DNA of 33,372 nt from Kordiimonadales bacterium (GTDB taxonomy: Bacteria; Pseudomonadota; Alphaproteobacteria; Sphingomonadales; Kordiimonadaceae), in contig WFTS01000143.1 in assembly GCA_015485385.1 (NCBI GenBank), positions 1 through 33,372 of the forward strand, read 5' to 3'. Numbering within the stretch: the first letter of the stretch is position 1; each line of letters opens with the position of its first letter. A program made the position numbers and the translations under genes. Below are positions 1 through 9,660 of the stretch, one piece after another. The notes beneath the pieces were generated by a model. The model was not told where the DNA came from. It did no database searches and saw only the letters and a list, made by a program, of their open reading frames with translations.

Positions 1-209
<209 letters not shown>

Positions 210-219
210 TGGAATTTAG

Positions 220-251
220 GGCGCCGGTTTTTTATACCGGCGTCTCTTTTT
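220..251 (+). terminator. Hairpin and T-run between tuf and rpsJ
   Basis: Arms CGCCGG (222-227) and CCGGCG (237-242) pair perfectly. They can be extended by a T-A pair inside and by G-T and G-C pairs outside. The run TCTCTTTTT follows, ending at 251. This has the form of a rho-independent terminator. Only about 14 bases separate it from the rpsJ start codon, which leaves no room for a new promoter, so it probably acts as a partial terminator (attenuator) for readthrough from tuf. Confidence 0.7.
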
Positions 252-265
252 AAGGTAAAAGATCA

Positions 266-580
266 ATGGAAGCGCAAAATATTCGCATCAGGCTGAAGGC
301 TTTTGACCACCGTGTGCTTGACCAAGCAACTGGTGAAATTGCCAATACAGCCAAGCGTACAGGCGCCCTGGTTCGGGGTCCTATCCCGATGCCAACCAGG
401 ATCGAAAAGTTTACGGTACTGCGTGGTCCTCACGTTAATAAAAAGTCCCGCGAGCAGTTCGAAATGCGTACGCACAAACGCCTACTTGATATCATAGACC
501 CAACCCCGCAAACCGTGGACGCGCTGATGAAGCTCGACCTGGCTGCTGGTGTTGATGTCGAAATCAAACTGCAAGGATAA
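266..580 (+). CDS. rpsJ: 30S ribosomal protein S10
   Basis: The 104-residue product matches S10 along its length ([15 protein letters not shown] near the N-terminus, [20 protein letters not shown] centrally, RTHKRLLDI and VEIKLQG at the end). S10 sits in the 30S head and in other bacteria also serves as the antitermination factor NusE. The ATG is preceded by AAGGT about 10 bases upstream. It is the first gene of the S10 block, lies just beyond a terminator-like hairpin, and is 5 bases ahead of rplC. Length is normal for the family. Confidence 0.98.
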   Translation: MEAQNIRIRLKAFDHRVLDQATGEIANTAKRTGALVRGPIPMPTRIEKFTVLRGPHVNKKSREQFEMRTHKRLLDIIDPTPQTVDALMKLDLAAGVDVEIKLQG

Positions 581-585
581 GATCT

Positions 586-1353
586 ATGCGTACAGGTTTG
601 ATAGCTAAAAAATTAGGCATGACCCGCGTCTTTAACGATGCCGGTCAGCATGTACCAGTAACAGTGTTGCAGCTTGACGGCTGCCAAGTTGTTGCTCAGC
701 GTACACTTGAAAAAGATGGGTATACTGCACTGCAACTTGGTGCTGGTTCTCGCAAGGTAAAGAATGTGTCCAAAGCACAGCGTGGTCATTTTGCTAAGGC
801 TGAAGTAGAGCCAAAAGCGAAAGTGGCTGAGTTCCGCGTACCGGCTGACGGTCTTGTGGACGTTGGCGCTGAACTTACAGCGGATCACTTTTTGGTTGGC
901 CAACGTGTAGACGTAACGGGCACCTCAAAGGGTAAAGGATTTGCTGGTGCGATGAAACGTCACAATTTTGGCGGTTTGCGTGCGACACACGGTGTTTCTG
1001 TTTCCCACCGTTCACATGGTTCTACTGGTCAATGTCAAGACCCGGGCCGTGTATTCAAGGGTAAGAAGATGGCTGGTCACATGGGTGATCACCGGACAAC
1101 CGTTCAAAGCCTTGAAATTGTAGAAACACGCGTTGAAGAAGGTTTGATCCTCGTCAAAGGTGGTCTTCCTGGCTCAAAAGAAGGCTGGGTACTGATCAAT
1201 GACGCTGTGAAAAAAGCCGCTCCGGAAGGCTTGCCTATGCCGGCTGCATTCCGGATGCCTGCAAAAGCTGAAGAAGCTGCCCCTACTGAAGAAAAAGTAG
1301 CGACAGAAGCTCCAGTTGATGCGGCTGACGCTGCTGAAGCTAGCGAGGAATAA
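586..1353 (+). CDS. rplC: 50S ribosomal protein L3
   Basis: The product has 255 residues. The core carries the L3 signature [18 protein letters not shown] (about 111-128) and [21 protein letters not shown] (about 145-165). Gln149 in the latter aligns with the glutamine methylated by PrmB in E. coli. L3 is an early assembly protein reaching toward the peptidyl transferase centre. The last 30 or so residues (about 226-255) form an acidic, Ala/Glu-rich tail absent from the E. coli protein but common in alphaproteobacterial L3. The Shine-Dalgarno site lies within the end of rpsJ, so the two genes are probably translationally coupled. Confidence 0.98.
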   Translation: MRTGLIAKKLGMTRVFNDAGQHVPVTVLQLDGCQVVAQRTLEKDGYTALQLGAGSRKVKNVSKAQRGHFAKAEVEPKAKVAEFRVPADGLVDVGAELTADHFLVGQRVDVTGTSKGKGFAGAMKRHNFGGLRATHGVSVSHRSHGSTGQCQDPGRVFKGKKMAGHMGDHRTTVQSLEIVETRVEEGLILVKGGLPGSKEGWVLINDAVKKAAPEGLPMPAAFRMPAKAEEAAPTEEKVATEAPVDAADAAEASEE

Positions 1354-1358
1354 CCGTC

Positions 1359-1979
1359 ATGAAGACGAATGTTCTGACATTGGACGCGAAAAAAGCTGGA
1401 GACATTGATCTCGATGAAGCTATTTTCGGCGTGACACCGCGTGCAGACATCCTGCACCGCGTTATTAATTGGCAACTAGCTAAACGCCGCTCTGGTACTC
1501 ATGCTGTGCAATTTCGCAGTGATGTGTCTCGTACGGGTGCGCGTTTTGGTCGTCAAAAAGGTGGCGGTACTGCCCGTCACGGTGCTCGTAGTACTAATAT
1601 TTTCGTTGGTGGTGGTCGTGCTTTTGGTCCTATTCCTAGGGATCATGGCTTTGACCTTCCAAAGAAGATACGAAAGCTCGGATTGAAAAATGCGCTTTCA
1701 TCAAAGCAAGCCAACGGCAAACTTATTGTTGTTGATACCGCTGAGTTGAAAGACGGCAAAACTAAAGAATTGGTCGCAAAACTTGAAAAGCTTGGCCTTG
1801 CCAACGCTTTGTTTGTGGACGGTGCTGAGGTAAATGCCAACTTCAAGCAAGCGGTACAAAATATCCCGAATGTTGATGTTCTGCCAAGCCAAGGCGCAAA
1901 CGTTTACGACATTATTCGTCGTGACACGCTTGTTCTTACCAAGGCTGCGGTTGCTAAACTCCAGGAGAGGCTCAAATGA
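1359..1979 (+). CDS. rplD: 50S ribosomal protein L4
   Basis: The 206-residue product matches L4. The extended loop (about residues 44-95: [33 protein letters not shown], and [20 protein letters not shown]) reaches into the exit tunnel wall in known structures. In E. coli, L4 also represses its own operon; whether it does so here cannot be judged, because the S10 leader region differs (a terminator-like hairpin directly downstream of tuf). The stop codon overlaps the rplW start (ATGA, 1976-1979), indicating coupled translation. Confidence 0.97.
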   Translation: MKTNVLTLDAKKAGDIDLDEAIFGVTPRADILHRVINWQLAKRRSGTHAVQFRSDVSRTGARFGRQKGGGTARHGARSTNIFVGGGRAFGPIPRDHGFDLPKKIRKLGLKNALSSKQANGKLIVVDTAELKDGKTKELVAKLEKLGLANALFVDGAEVNANFKQAVQNIPNVDVLPSQGANVYDIIRRDTLVLTKAAVAKLQERLK

Positions 1980-2269
1980 TTAGTGCAAAGCATTATGACG
2001 TTATCAAGAGCCCAGTGATTACTGAGAAAGCAACACTTGGCGCTGAAAACAACCAAGTCACTTTCAAAGTTGCGATTGACGCTAACAAGCCTGCTATTAA
2101 AGCGGCTATCGAAGCGTTGTTCGACGTGAAAGTGAAAAAAGTCAATACGCTGCGCCAACAAGGCAAGATTAAGCGTTTCCGTGGTGTAAAAGGCCAACGT
2201 GCCGAATACAAAAAAGCCATGGTTACTCTTGCTGAAGGGCACACTATTGACGTGACAACGGGGGTTTAA
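1976..2269 (+). CDS. rplW: 50S ribosomal protein L23
   Basis: The 97-residue product is typical L23: [14 protein letters not shown] at the N-terminus and [23 protein letters not shown] in the loop-strand region. L23 forms part of the tunnel exit rim and is the docking point for trigger factor and signal recognition particle. The start codon overlaps the rplD stop by four bases, and rplB begins four bases after its stop. Length is normal. Confidence 0.97.
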   Translation: MISAKHYDVIKSPVITEKATLGAENNQVTFKVAIDANKPAIKAAIEALFDVKVKKVNTLRQQGKIKRFRGVKGQRAEYKKAMVTLAEGHTIDVTTGV

Positions 2270-2272
2270 CCG

Positions 2273-3112
2273 ATGGCACTTAAGCAATATAAACCGGCAA
2301 CCCCAGCCCAGCGTGGCCTTGTTCTTGTTGACCGTGAAGGTCTGCATAAAGGCAAGCCCGTTAAAGCTCTTACTGAAGGTCTCACCAAATCTGGTGGACG
2401 CAACAATAAAGGCCGTATCACATCACGTAGACGTGGTGGTGGTCATAAGCGGACCTACCGTAAGATCGACTTTAAACGGAATGCAAAATGGGGCATGACT
2501 GCAACTGTGGAACGTCTCGAGTATGATCCGAACCGCACTGCATTTATCGCATTGATAAAATATGAAGACGGCGAACTGTCTTACATCCTAGCACCACAGC
2601 GCCTTGCTGCTGGCGATATTGTTATCGCAGACGATAAGGTTGATGTGAAACCAGGAAACGTAATGCCGCTCGCTGGCATGCCAATCGGAACCATCATTCA
2701 CAATGTGGAGATGAAAGCCGGTAAGGGTGGCCAGATGGCTCGCGCCGCTGGTGCATATGCACAGTTAATTGGTCGTGACCGTGGTTACGCTCAGTTGCGT
2801 CTTAGTAGTGGAGAGGTCCGTGTTGTTCGCGTTGAATGCGTCGCAACGGTGGGTGCCGTCTCTAATCCTGATCAGAAAAACATTAAGCTCGCTAAAGCGG
2901 GCCGGAATCGTTGGCTTGGCCGACGGCCTAGTGTTCGTGGCGTTGCCATGAACCCGATTGATCACCCACATGGTGGTGGTGAAGGTCGTACATCAGGGGG
3001 TCGCCATCCGGTGACACCTTGGGGCAAACCAACAAAAGGTAAGAAGACTCGGTCTAATAAAGAAACCGATAAACTTATCATCCGGTCGCGCCACGAGCGC
3101 AAGAAACGTTAG
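2273..3112 (+). CDS. rplB: 50S ribosomal protein L2
   Basis: The 279-residue product matches L2 throughout. It has the N-terminal [20 protein letters not shown] segment (about 41-60), an OB-like and SH3-like RNA-binding core, and the C-terminal [20 protein letters not shown] motif. That motif holds the invariant histidine next to the peptidyl transferase centre (His231 here; the equivalent is His229 in E. coli). The C-terminus is strongly basic. L2 is needed for subunit association and peptidyl transfer. It sits tightly between rplW and rpsS. Confidence 0.98.
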   Translation: MALKQYKPATPAQRGLVLVDREGLHKGKPVKALTEGLTKSGGRNNKGRITSRRRGGGHKRTYRKIDFKRNAKWGMTATVERLEYDPNRTAFIALIKYEDGELSYILAPQRLAAGDIVIADDKVDVKPGNVMPLAGMPIGTIIHNVEMKAGKGGQMARAAGAYAQLIGRDRGYAQLRLSSGEVRVVRVECVATVGAVSNPDQKNIKLAKAGRNRWLGRRPSVRGVAMNPIDHPHGGGEGRTSGGRHPVTPWGKPTKGKKTRSNKETDKLIIRSRHERKKR

Positions 3113-3124
3113 GGAGTTTCCATT

Positions 3125-3406
3125 ATGGCACGTTCAGTATGGAAAGGTCCTTTTGTTGACATGCACCTTCTCAAGAAGGTTGAAGCAGCGCAGGACAGTG
3201 GTAAATCGGCATCCGTTATTCAGACTTGGTCTCGCCGATCTACAATATTGCCAAACTTTGTTGGCCTGACCTTCAATGTCTACAACGGACATAAGTTCAT
3301 TCCCGTTTATGTGACCGACGATATGGTTGGCCACAAACTCGGCGAATTCGCTCCAACGCGGACCTATTATGGTCATGCTGCGGACAAAAAAGCGAAGAGG
3401 AAGTAG
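3125..3406 (+). CDS. rpsS: 30S ribosomal protein S19
   Basis: The 93-residue product is S19: [12 protein letters not shown] at the start, then [19 protein letters not shown] and [22 protein letters not shown]19 lies in the 30S head and, with S13, contacts the 50S subunit and the A-site tRNA. A GGGAG site sits about 10 bases before ATG 3125. rplV follows after three bases. Confidence 0.98.
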   Translation: MARSVWKGPFVDMHLLKKVEAAQDSGKSASVIQTWSRRSTILPNFVGLTFNVYNGHKFIPVYVTDDMVGHKLGEFAPTRTYYGHAADKKAKRK

Positions 3407-3409
3407 ATC

Positions 3410-3790
3410 GTGGGTAAGCAATCTGCAAAACGCAAATTAGCGGATAATGAAGCTTTGGCGCTTGCCACCATGCTTCGTGGCTCGCCACAGAAACTTAACC
3501 TTGTGGCAGCTAGCATTCGTGGCATGAAGGTGGAAAAGGCTTTGAATACTCTTAGCTTTAACCGCCGCCGTATCGCGATTGAAGTTAAAAAGGTTCTCGA
3601 GTCTGCTATCGCAAACGCTGAGAATAATCACAATCTTGACGTGGACAGCTTGATTGTTGCTGAAGCCACTGTGGGTAAAGCACTGACCATGAAGCGGTTT
3701 CGTGCTCGGGCCCGTGGTCGCGCTGCAAAAATCGTCAAGCCGTTTAGCCGTCTGCGCATCGTTGTGCGCGAAGTTGAGGAGACAGCATAA
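3410..3790 (+). CDS. rplV: 50S ribosomal protein L22
   Basis: The 126-residue product matches L22, including [21 protein letters not shown] and the C-terminal hairpin region ([20 protein letters not shown]) that lines the exit tunnel and is linked to macrolide sensitivity. The start is GTG at 3410, supported by the short spacing after rpsS and by the N-terminus expected for the family. The TAA stop shares its last base with the ATG of rpsC (TAATG), suggesting coupled translation. Confidence 0.97.
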   Translation: MGKQSAKRKLADNEALALATMLRGSPQKLNLVAASIRGMKVEKALNTLSFNRRRIAIEVKKVLESAIANAENNHNLDVDSLIVAEATVGKALTMKRFRARARGRAAKIVKPFSRLRIVVREVEETA

Positions 3791-4485
3791 TGGGTCAGAA
3801 AGTTAGCCCCGTTGGTCTGCGCCTAGGTATTAACCGTACTTGGGATTCGCGCTGGTACGCTGAAGGTGATGAGTATGGCTCTTTGCTGCACGAAGACCTG
3901 AAGATACGTGAATTTGTTTTCAAAGAGCTTTCGCAGGCTGGTATTTCAAAAGTTATTATCGAGCGTCCGGCTAAAAAGTGCCGTGTGACCATCTACTCGG
4001 CTCGTCCGGGTGTGATCATCGGCAAAAAAGGCGCTGATATTGAAAAGTTGCGTCAGAAAGTTGCAAGCTTTACCGCATCTGAGTTGAGCCTCAATATCGT
4101 TGAAGTCCGCAAGCCGGAAATCGATGCGAAATTGATCGCTGACAATATCGCACAGCAGTTGGAGCGCCGAGTAGCGTTCCGCCGTGCCATGAAGCGCGCC
4201 GTACAAAGCGCAATTCGTCTTGGTGCCGGTGGTATTCGTATCAACTGTGCAGGTCGCCTTGGTGGCGCTGAAATCGCGCGTACTGAATGGTACCGCGAAG
4301 GCCGCGTGCCATTGCATACTCTGCGCGCTGATATTGACTATGGGACGTCTGAAGCCCTCACTGCATACGGCATTTGCGGTATGAAAGTATGGGTGTTTAA
4401 AGGCGAAATTATGGAACACGACCCAATGGCCCACGAACGCCGTGCAAACGAAGTTCAAAGCCAAGGAGGCCCGTCCCGCCGCTAG
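3790..4485 (+). CDS. rpsC: 30S ribosomal protein S3
   Basis: The 231-residue product is S3. It begins [22 protein letters not shown] and has a type II KH RNA-binding domain with GKKG at about residues 78-81. The S3 C-terminal domain includes [21 protein letters not shown]3 lines the mRNA entry channel and has helicase-like activity with S4 and S5. Its stop codon lies in the loop of a 7-bp hairpin (4471-4495). Confidence 0.98.
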   Translation: MGQKVSPVGLRLGINRTWDSRWYAEGDEYGSLLHEDLKIREFVFKELSQAGISKVIIERPAKKCRVTIYSARPGVIIGKKGADIEKLRQKVASFTASELSLNIVEVRKPEIDAKLIADNIAQQLERRVAFRRAMKRAVQSAIRLGAGGIRINCAGRLGGAEIARTEWYREGRVPLHTLRADIDYGTSEALTAYGICGMKVWVFKGEIMEHDPMAHERRANEVQSQGGPSRR

Positions 4486-4495
4486 GCTGGGACGG
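4471..4495 (+). other. Hairpin spanning the rpsC stop codon
   Basis: CCGTCCC (4471-4477) pairs perfectly with GGGACGG (4489-4495), with the TAG stop of rpsC in the 11-base loop. No T-run follows, so it is not a classical terminator. It may modulate rplP translation or mRNA stability; this is inference. Confidence 0.4.
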
Positions 4496-4516
4496 CTAGA
4501 GTAGGAGCGACACAAA

Positions 4517-4927
4517 ATGTTGCAACCGAAGCGTACTAAGTTCCGCAAAGCCCATAAGGGCCGTATCCATGGCAAAGCGCCTGGAGGAACAACATTAAAC
4601 TTTGGTCAGTTCGGTCTGAAAACGATGGAACCTGGCCGTATTTCTGCCCGCCAGATTGAGGCGGCTCGCCGTGCGATGAACCGTCATATGAAGCGGTCTG
4701 GCAAGGTATGGATCCGGATTTTCCCGGACGTACCTGTAACAGCGAAGCCAACCGAAGTTCGGATGGGTAAGGGTAAAGGCTCTGTCGATCGTTGGGTTTG
4801 TAAAGTAAAGCCTGGCCGTATCATGTTTGAGATCGACGGCGTATCTGAAGAACTTGCTCGTGGTGCGTTTGAACGTGCAGCTGCCAAGCTGTCTGTGAAA
4901 ACTCGCATCGTAGAGCGGATGCATTAA
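4517..4927 (+). CDS. rplP: 50S ribosomal protein L16
   Basis: The 136-residue product matches L16 ([16 protein letters not shown] at the start, [22 protein letters not shown] centrally). L16 helps organise the A-site tRNA binding region of the 50S subunit. A TAGGAGCG Shine-Dalgarno lies about 9 bases before ATG 4517. The 31-base gap after rpsC is larger than most in this block and follows a hairpin. Confidence 0.98.
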   Translation: MLQPKRTKFRKAHKGRIHGKAPGGTTLNFGQFGLKTMEPGRISARQIEAARRAMNRHMKRSGKVWIRIFPDVPVTAKPTEVRMGKGKGSVDRWVCKVKPGRIMFEIDGVSEELARGAFERAAAKLSVKTRIVERMH

Positions 4928-4946
4928 GCTTAATCGGAGAAAGACA

Positions 4947-5144
4947 ATGAAGACAACTGATCTTCGTGCCATGTCGCAAGACGAGCTCCGCACTGAGCTC
5001 ACTAACCTGAAGAAAGAGCAGTTTAATCTGCGGTTTCAGGCGGCATCCGGCCAACTAGAAAATACCGCTCGGGTTCGTGATATCCGCCGTGATGTGGCGC
5101 GTATCAATACGATCCTCACTGAGCAGACTGAGGCCAAGGAGTAG
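4947..5144 (+). CDS. rpmC: 50S ribosomal protein L29
   Basis: The 65-residue product is L29: [26 protein letters not shown] with the helical hairpin and the [18 protein letters not shown] second helix. L29 sits beside L23 at the tunnel exit. A CGGAGAAAG ribosome site precedes ATG 4947. The product has normal length, and rpsQ starts 4 bases after its stop. Confidence 0.97.
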   Translation: MKTTDLRAMSQDELRTELTNLKKEQFNLRFQAASGQLENTARVRDIRRDVARINTILTEQTEAKE

Positions 5145-5148
5145 ACCC

Positions 5149-5385
5149 ATGCCAAAGCGTATTCTGCAAGGTACTGTAGTTAGCAACAAAGGCGACAAAA
5201 CCATTGTTGTAAAAGTAGAACGTCGTATTAAGCATCCTTTGCTTGACAAAATTATCAGGCGCTCTAAGAAGTACCACGCTCATGATGAGAGCAACGAAGT
5301 TCAAGTAGGTGACAGTGTTCGTATCGAAGAATGCCGTCCTCTCTCGAAACTAAAGTCCTGGCGGGTAATCGGCGGTGAGGCGTAG
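5149..5385 (+). CDS. rpsQ: 30S ribosomal protein S17
   Basis: The product is 78 residues ([18 protein letters not shown], an OB-fold, ending WRVIGGEA), the usual S17 size. The frame is open further upstream inside rpmC. ATG 5149 is chosen because AAGGAG at 5136-5141 is correctly spaced and because homologues start MPKR. S17 is a primary 16S rRNA-binding protein. The last codons and the stop codon form part of a 9-bp hairpin with a T-rich tail, at the end of the S10 block. Confidence 0.97.
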   Translation: MPKRILQGTVVSNKGDKTIVVKVERRIKHPLLDKIIRRSKKYHAHDESNEVQVGDSVRIEECRPLSKLKSWRVIGGEA

Positions 5386-5402
5386 GCCTCATCGTTTTGT
5401 TT
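5373..5402 (+). terminator. Hairpin over the rpsQ stop codon, S10/spc boundary
   Basis: CGGTGAGGC (5373-5381) pairs with GCCTCATCG (5386-5394) over nine positions including one G-T. It is closed by the tetraloop GTAG, which contains most of the rpsQ stop codon, and is followed by TTTTGTTTG. The form is that of a rho-independent (partial) terminator at the S10/spc boundary. No convincing promoter is visible in the 40 bases left before rplN, so full termination would starve the spc block; attenuation is more likely. Confidence 0.65.
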
Positions 5403-5441
5403 GTCTGTCGGTAATTTAACTGAAAACAAAGGGTATAACCC

Positions 5442-5810
5442 ATGATTCAGATGCAAACCAACCTCGACGTGGCCGATAACTCCGGGGCCAAGAGGGTGCA
5501 GTGCATTAAGGTCCTTGGTGGATCTAAGCGTAAGACTGCTGGAGTAGGCGACATTATTGTTGTCTCAGTTAAAGAGGCGATCCCACGGGGTCGTGTTAAA
5601 AAGGGTGACGTGCACCGCGCTGTCATCGTTCGTACTGCTAAAGAAGTGCGTCGCAAGGATGGCACCGCCATTCGTTTCGACAACAATGCGGCAGTGCTTG
5701 TAAACAAGAACCACGAACCCATTGGTACGCGTATCTTTGGCCCTGTGGTTCGTGAACTTCGTGCGAAGAAGCACATGAAGATCATCTCGCTTGCTCCGGA
5801 GGTGTTATAA
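5442..5810 (+). CDS. rplN: 50S ribosomal protein L14
   Basis: The 122-residue product is L14: [27 protein letters not shown] at the N-terminus, [23 protein letters not shown], and [13 protein letters not shown] near the end. L14 takes part in intersubunit bridges and is the docking site for the silencing factor RsfS. It is the first gene of the spc block, preceded by AAAGGG about 8 bases upstream of ATG 5442. Its stop overlaps the rplX start by one base (TAATG). Confidence 0.98.
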   Translation: MIQMQTNLDVADNSGAKRVQCIKVLGGSKRKTAGVGDIIVVSVKEAIPRGRVKKGDVHRAVIVRTAKEVRRKDGTAIRFDNNAAVLVNKNHEPIGTRIFGPVVRELRAKKHMKIISLAPEVL

Positions 5811-6127
5811 TGGCCGCTAAGCTTAAAAAAGGCGATAAGGTCGTTGTGGTTGCCGGTAAAGACAAAGGCAAGCGCGGCGAAATCACATCAATCTTGACTG
5901 CTGCTGGCAAGGCTAAAGTACAGGGTGTAAACCTTGTAAAGCGCCACAATCGCCCAACGCAGACAAGCCCGGGTGGGATTGAGACCAAAGAAGCTGCAAT
6001 TCAGCTTTCTAACCTTATGATCGAAGATCCTAAGGATGGTGCTCCAACCCGTGTTGGTTTCAAAACACTCGACGACGGCAAAAAAGTTCGTTTTGCTAAA
6101 AAGTCCGGGGAGGTGATCGATGGCTAA
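5810..6127 (+). CDS. rplX: 50S ribosomal protein L24
   Basis: The 105-residue product has the KOW motif ([20 protein letters not shown], about 5-24) and the L24 segments [18 protein letters not shown] and [19 protein letters not shown]24 is an assembly-initiator protein of the 50S subunit. It overlaps rplN by one base and rplE by eight bases, so the three genes are probably translationally coupled. Confidence 0.97.
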   Translation: MAAKLKKGDKVVVVAGKDKGKRGEITSILTAAGKAKVQGVNLVKRHNRPTQTSPGGIETKEAAIQLSNLMIEDPKDGAPTRVGFKTLDDGKKVRFAKKSGEVIDG

Positions 6128-6674
6128 ATCTACTCAGTCACGTTTTCGCGTTCGTTACGACGAAACACTCCGTGCTTCTCTGACCGAGAAGTTCGGCTAC
6201 AAGAACCCAATGCAGGTTCCGAAACTGGAAAAGATCGTTATCAACATGGGTGTTGGTGAAGGCGTTCAGGATAAGAAGAAGGTTACAAAAGCTGCGAATG
6301 AACTCGCTGCCATTGCTGGCCAGAAACCTGTTATCACACGCGCTCGTAAATCGATCGCCGCATTTAAGCTTCGCGAAGGCATGCCTGTGGGCACCAAAGT
6401 GACGCTGCGCGGTGAGCGTATGTACGAGTTTCTTGACCGTTTGGTTACCATTGCAATGCCTCGCATTCGTGATTTTAGGGGCGTGAACCCTAAGTCGTTC
6501 GATGGTCGCGGCAACTATGCGATGGGACTGAAGGAACAAATCGTCTTTCCAGAGATCAACTACGATGACGTAGATACGATCCGCGGTATGGACATTATCA
6601 TCTGCACGACGGCATCGACCGACGACGAAGCAAAAGAGCTTCTCGCCGGATTTGATATGCCGTTTCCGAAATAA
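6120..6674 (+). CDS. rplE: 50S ribosomal protein L5
   Basis: The 184-residue product matches L5 ([65 protein letters not shown]). L5 binds 5S rRNA in the central protuberance. The start at 6120 lies within the end of rplX and is preceded by GGGGAGG in rplX coding sequence. Length is normal for the family. Confidence 0.98.
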   Translation: MAKSTQSRFRVRYDETLRASLTEKFGYKNPMQVPKLEKIVINMGVGEGVQDKKKVTKAANELAAIAGQKPVITRARKSIAAFKLREGMPVGTKVTLRGERMYEFLDRLVTIAMPRIRDFRGVNPKSFDGRGNYAMGLKEQIVFPEINYDDVDTIRGMDIIICTTASTDDEAKELLAGFDMPFPK

Positions 6675-6697
6675 CGGTTCGCTAGGAGGGTTTTGAT

Positions 6698-7003
6698 ATG
6701 GCTAAAAAAAGCGCCATTAACAAGAACGCACGGCGGGAAAAGCTCGTAGCAAAATATGCTACCAAGCGCGCTGCTCTGAAAGCACAGGCTTACGATAAAA
6801 GCCTGTCTGAAGACGATCGCTGGTTGGCTGCTTTGCAGCTTGCTGCTCTGCCACGTAACGGCGCCAAGACACGCCTTCGCAATCGCTGCGAAGTAACGGG
6901 TCGTCCGCGCGGTTATTATCGTAAATTTAAAATGTCGCGTATTGCGCTGCGTGAGCTTGGCTCTGCAGGCAAAGTGCCTGGCATTGTTAAGTCAAGCTGG
7001 TAA
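6698..7003 (+). CDS. rpsN: 30S ribosomal protein S14, zinc-free type
   Basis: The 101-residue product is the long, cysteine-poor S14 found in most proteobacteria ([42 protein letters not shown], ending GIVKSSW). The paired CxxC zinc ligands of the short form are absent. It binds the 30S head late in assembly. AGGAGGG is well placed before ATG 6698. Confidence 0.98.
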   Translation: MAKKSAINKNARREKLVAKYATKRAALKAQAYDKSLSEDDRWLAALQLAALPRNGAKTRLRNRCEVTGRPRGYYRKFKMSRIALRELGSAGKVPGIVKSSW

Positions 7004-7014
7004 GGGGATAGATC

Positions 7015-7413
7015 ATGTCAATGACCGATCCAATCAGCGATATGCTGACTCGTATCCGCAACGGCCTGCAAGCACGCAAGTCTGTTGTAGCGTCCCCAGC
7101 GTCCAAATCACGCCAGCGTGTCTTGGATGTTTTGGAACGTGAAGGTTTCATTCGCGGCTATTCTCGCCTTGAGCAAGATGGCAATAAAGCAGAGCTTTCT
7201 ATTGAGCTAAAATACCATGAAGGTGAGCCGGTTATCCGCACGATTACGCGTGTTTCCAAGCCTGGCCGTCGGGTATATAGCGCAGTAAGTGATCTGCCTC
7301 GCGTTCATAATGGTTTAGGAATTTCGATTGTATCCACACCGAAAGGTGTTCTCTCCGACGCGGAAGCGCGCGAGGGCAATGTGGGCGGCGAAATTCTCTG
7401 CACCGTATTCTAG
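7015..7413 (+). CDS. rpsH: 30S ribosomal protein S8
   Basis: The 132-residue product is S8 ([19 protein letters not shown] at the N-terminus, [37 protein letters not shown] at the end). S8 binds the 16S central domain. In E. coli it also represses spc-operon translation by binding near the L5 start; a comparable site was not established here. AAGGGG precedes ATG 7015. Confidence 0.98.
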   Translation: MSMTDPISDMLTRIRNGLQARKSVVASPASKSRQRVLDVLEREGFIRGYSRLEQDGNKAELSIELKYHEGEPVIRTITRVSKPGRRVYSAVSDLPRVHNGLGISIVSTPKGVLSDAEAREGNVGGEILCTVF

Positions 7414-7428
7414 GGAAGGGAAAACACT

Positions 7429-7962
7429 ATGTCCCGTATCGGTAAAAAGCCAGTAGCAGTTCCTGCAGGCGTGACCGTTTCCTTGAACGGAGCGGACCTA
7501 ACGGTAAAAGGCCCTAAAGGCGAGCTTGCGATGACTTTCGTACCAGATGTTTCGGTGTCTGAAAGCGAGAATGTCATCACGTTAACACCTAACGGTGATA
7601 CAAAGCAGGCACGCTCTATGTGGGGTATGCAACGCACACTTGTTGCCAACATGATTGAGGGCGTTTCAAACGGCTTCACGAAGAAACTTGAAATCAATGG
7701 CGTGGGTTACCGGGCGGCAATGAAGGGCAAAAGCCTGAATTTGCAACTTGGCTTTAGCCATGACATAAACTTCGATATTCCTGAGGGCATCAAGATTGAA
7801 ACCCCAGATCAGACGACAGTTTTGATTTCCGGTATCGACAAGCAACAAGTCGGTGAAACAGCAGCAAAAATTCGCGAGTACCGCAAACCTGAGCCTTACA
7901 AAGGCAAAGGGATCAAGTACGCCGGCGAATATATCTTCCGCAAGGAAGGTAAGAAGAAGTAA
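7429..7962 (+). CDS. rplF: 50S ribosomal protein L6
   Basis: The 177-residue product has the two repeated L6 domains and the conserved C-terminal segment [25 protein letters not shown]. It begins [15 protein letters not shown], as expected. L6 lies near the factor-binding site of the 50S subunit. GAAGGGAA precedes ATG 7429. Confidence 0.98.
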   Translation: MSRIGKKPVAVPAGVTVSLNGADLTVKGPKGELAMTFVPDVSVSESENVITLTPNGDTKQARSMWGMQRTLVANMIEGVSNGFTKKLEINGVGYRAAMKGKSLNLQLGFSHDINFDIPEGIKIETPDQTTVLISGIDKQQVGETAAKIREYRKPEPYKGKGIKYAGEYIFRKEGKKK

Positions 7963-7974
7963 TGGGTGGCACGC

Positions 7975-8325
7975 ATGTCTAACATTAATGTCTTTGAACG
8001 GCGCAGCCAGCGCAACCGGGTTCAGCTTAAAAAGCGGAACACCGGGCGGCCCCGCCTTTCTGTCCACCGGACAAACCAACATATCTATGCTCAGATCATT
8101 GATGATGTTAAAGGGGCAACACTTCTTGCCGCTTCAACGCTTGATAAAGATTTGAAAGGTGCAGGTTCGAATATCGAAGCTGCGACCAAAGTTGGTAAAT
8201 TGATTGCCGAGCGAGCCAAAGCTGCAGGCGTTGAAACAGTTGTGTTCGACCGGGGTGGCTTTCGCTATCACGGCCGTGTTAAAGCACTGGCTGAAGCAGC
8301 GCGCGACAGCGGCTTGAACTTCTAG
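7975..8325 (+). CDS. rplR: 50S ribosomal protein L18
   Basis: The product matches L18: [20 protein letters not shown] in the core and [24 protein letters not shown] at the end. It binds 5S rRNA with L5. Two starts are possible: GTG at 7966 (119 residues, MARMSN...) and ATG at 7975 (116 residues, [10 protein letters not shown]...). ATG is chosen because its distance to the conserved ERR segment fits the family better, with a weak GGGTGG ahead of it. Neither has a strong ribosome site, so the start is uncertain. Confidence 0.93.
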   Translation: MSNINVFERRSQRNRVQLKKRNTGRPRLSVHRTNQHIYAQIIDDVKGATLLAASTLDKDLKGAGSNIEAATKVGKLIAERAKAAGVETVVFDRGGFRYHGRVKALAEAARDSGLNF

Positions 8326-8337
8326 GAAGGATGTCCA

Positions 8338-8937
8338 ATGGCACGCCCAGAACGTAAAGGCCAGGGTCGCGATCGCGAAGAAAGCGAACTGGTAGAAAAG
8401 CTTGTCCACATCAACCGTGTGGCAAAAGTTGTAAAAGGTGGCCGTCGTTTCGGTTTCGCAGCCCTTGTGGTTGTCGGTGACGGACGCGGTCGGGTTGGTT
8501 TCGGAAAAGGCAAGGCGCGTGAAGTGCCTGAAGCTATCCGCAAAGCGACCGAAGCAGCTAAGAAAAATATGATCCGTGTACCGCTTCGTGAAGGCCGTAC
8601 GCTGCACCATGATATCCGGGGCCGTCACGGCGCTGGTAAGGTGCTTCTGCGTACAGCTGCGGCTGGTACGGGGATTATTGCTGGTGGTCCAATGCGTGCA
8701 GTGTTTGAAGCACTCGGCGTTCAGGATGTTGTTACGAAATCACAAGGGTCAGCAAACCCTTACAATATGATCCGTGCAACTTTCAACGCGCTGACACTTC
8801 AGAACTCTCCACGTCAGATTGCTTCTAAGCGTGGCAAAAAGGTAGCTGATATCGTAGCTCGCCGTGGTGACATTAAAGTCGCCGCTGTGAACGACGAAGG
8901 CACCGATGCTGCACCTGAAGCTACAGTAGCGGAGTAA
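8338..8937 (+). CDS. rpsE: 30S ribosomal protein S5
   Basis: The 199-residue product has the double-stranded-RNA-binding S5 N-terminal domain ([42 protein letters not shown]) and the C-terminal domain ([21 protein letters not shown]). It begins with a charged [17 protein letters not shown] stretch. S5 influences decoding fidelity and carries spectinomycin-resistance positions in E. coli. A short acidic/alanine tail ends the protein. AAGGATG precedes ATG 8338. Confidence 0.98.
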   Translation: MARPERKGQGRDREESELVEKLVHINRVAKVVKGGRRFGFAALVVVGDGRGRVGFGKGKAREVPEAIRKATEAAKKNMIRVPLREGRTLHHDIRGRHGAGKVLLRTAAAGTGIIAGGPMRAVFEALGVQDVVTKSQGSANPYNMIRATFNALTLQNSPRQIASKRGKKVADIVARRGDIKVAAVNDEGTDAAPEATVAE

Positions 8938-8943
8938 TGAGCA

Positions 8944-9135
8944 ATGGCTGCTAAGAAAAAAGCAACAGTGACGGTTCAGCAGATCGGTAGCCCGATCCGT
9001 CGCCATGAAGATCAGCGTCAAACGCTGGTTGGATTGGGCCTGAATAAAATGAACAAGACGCGCGAGCTGGAAGATACTCCAGCCGTTCGCGGCATGATCC
9101 ACAAGGTGCGCCATATGGTGCGCATTGTAGATTAA
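8944..9135 (+). CDS. rpmD: 50S ribosomal protein L30
   Basis: The 63-residue product is L30 ([54 protein letters not shown]), with the usual QIGSPIRR and L-x-L-x-K-M features. It starts six bases after the rpsE stop, and rplO follows after 24 bases. Length is normal. Confidence 0.97.
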   Translation: MAAKKKATVTVQQIGSPIRRHEDQRQTLVGLGLNKMNKTRELEDTPAVRGMIHKVRHMVRIVD

Positions 9136-9159
9136 TCAGCAGCGTTTTGGAGAGAAACA

Positions 9160-9615
9160 ATGAAACTCAATGAGATCTCAGACAACGACGGTGCCCGTAA
9201 AGCATCTATGCGCGTTGGTCGTGGTATCGGATCTGGCAAGGGTAAAACCTGTGGATCTGGCCACAAGGGTCAAAAAGCACGCTCTGGTGTTGCGGTTAAC
9301 GGTTTTGAGGGCGGTCAAATGCCTATCTATCGCCGTCTGCCAAAGCGTGGTTTTAAAAGCCTTAATAGAAAAGACTTTCAGGTTCTGAACCTTGGTCGCC
9401 TGCAAAGTGCGATTGATGCGAAGAAGCTGGACGCCAAAAAACCTATCGATTCTGCTGTGCTGGTTGAAACTGGCATCGTAGGCAAGTTAGGCGACGGTGT
9501 ACGTCTGCTTGCTAAGGGCGAACTTACCGCGAAAGTGGACATTACAGTTACAGGCGCATCAAAAGGTGCCATTGAAGCTGTAGAAAAAGCTGGCGGCAAG
9601 GTAACAATTGCCTAA
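9160..9615 (+). CDS. rplO: 50S ribosomal protein L15
   Basis: The 151-residue product is L15: [14 protein letters not shown], the glycine-rich [24 protein letters not shown] segment and [19 protein letters not shown]15 is a late assembly protein of the 50S subunit. TTTTGGAGAG precedes ATG 9160. It is followed by a 9-bp hairpin before secY. Confidence 0.98.
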   Translation: MKLNEISDNDGARKASMRVGRGIGSGKGKTCGSGHKGQKARSGVAVNGFEGGQMPIYRRLPKRGFKSLNRKDFQVLNLGRLQSAIDAKKLDAKKPIDSAVLVETGIVGKLGDGVRLLAKGELTAKVDITVTGASKGAIEAVEKAGGKVTIA

Positions 9616-9631
9616 ATAAAGAAGATCATAG

Positions 9632-9660
9632 TCCGGGACCGGTTCACTGGTCCCGGATTT
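9632..9660 (+). terminator. Hairpin between rplO and secY
   Basis: TCCGGGACC (9632-9640) and GGTCCCGGA (9649-9657) form a perfect 9-bp stem with loop GGTTCACT, followed by only TTTAA. The stem is strong but the T-run is short, so it is most likely an attenuator or mRNA 3'-end stabiliser that lowers secY expression relative to the ribosomal genes. Confidence 0.55.

Noticed and set aside
3946-4575. A 209-codon - strand open frame opposite rpsC and rplP
   Set aside because: It runs across two certain ribosomal genes on the other strand and has no recognisable domain.
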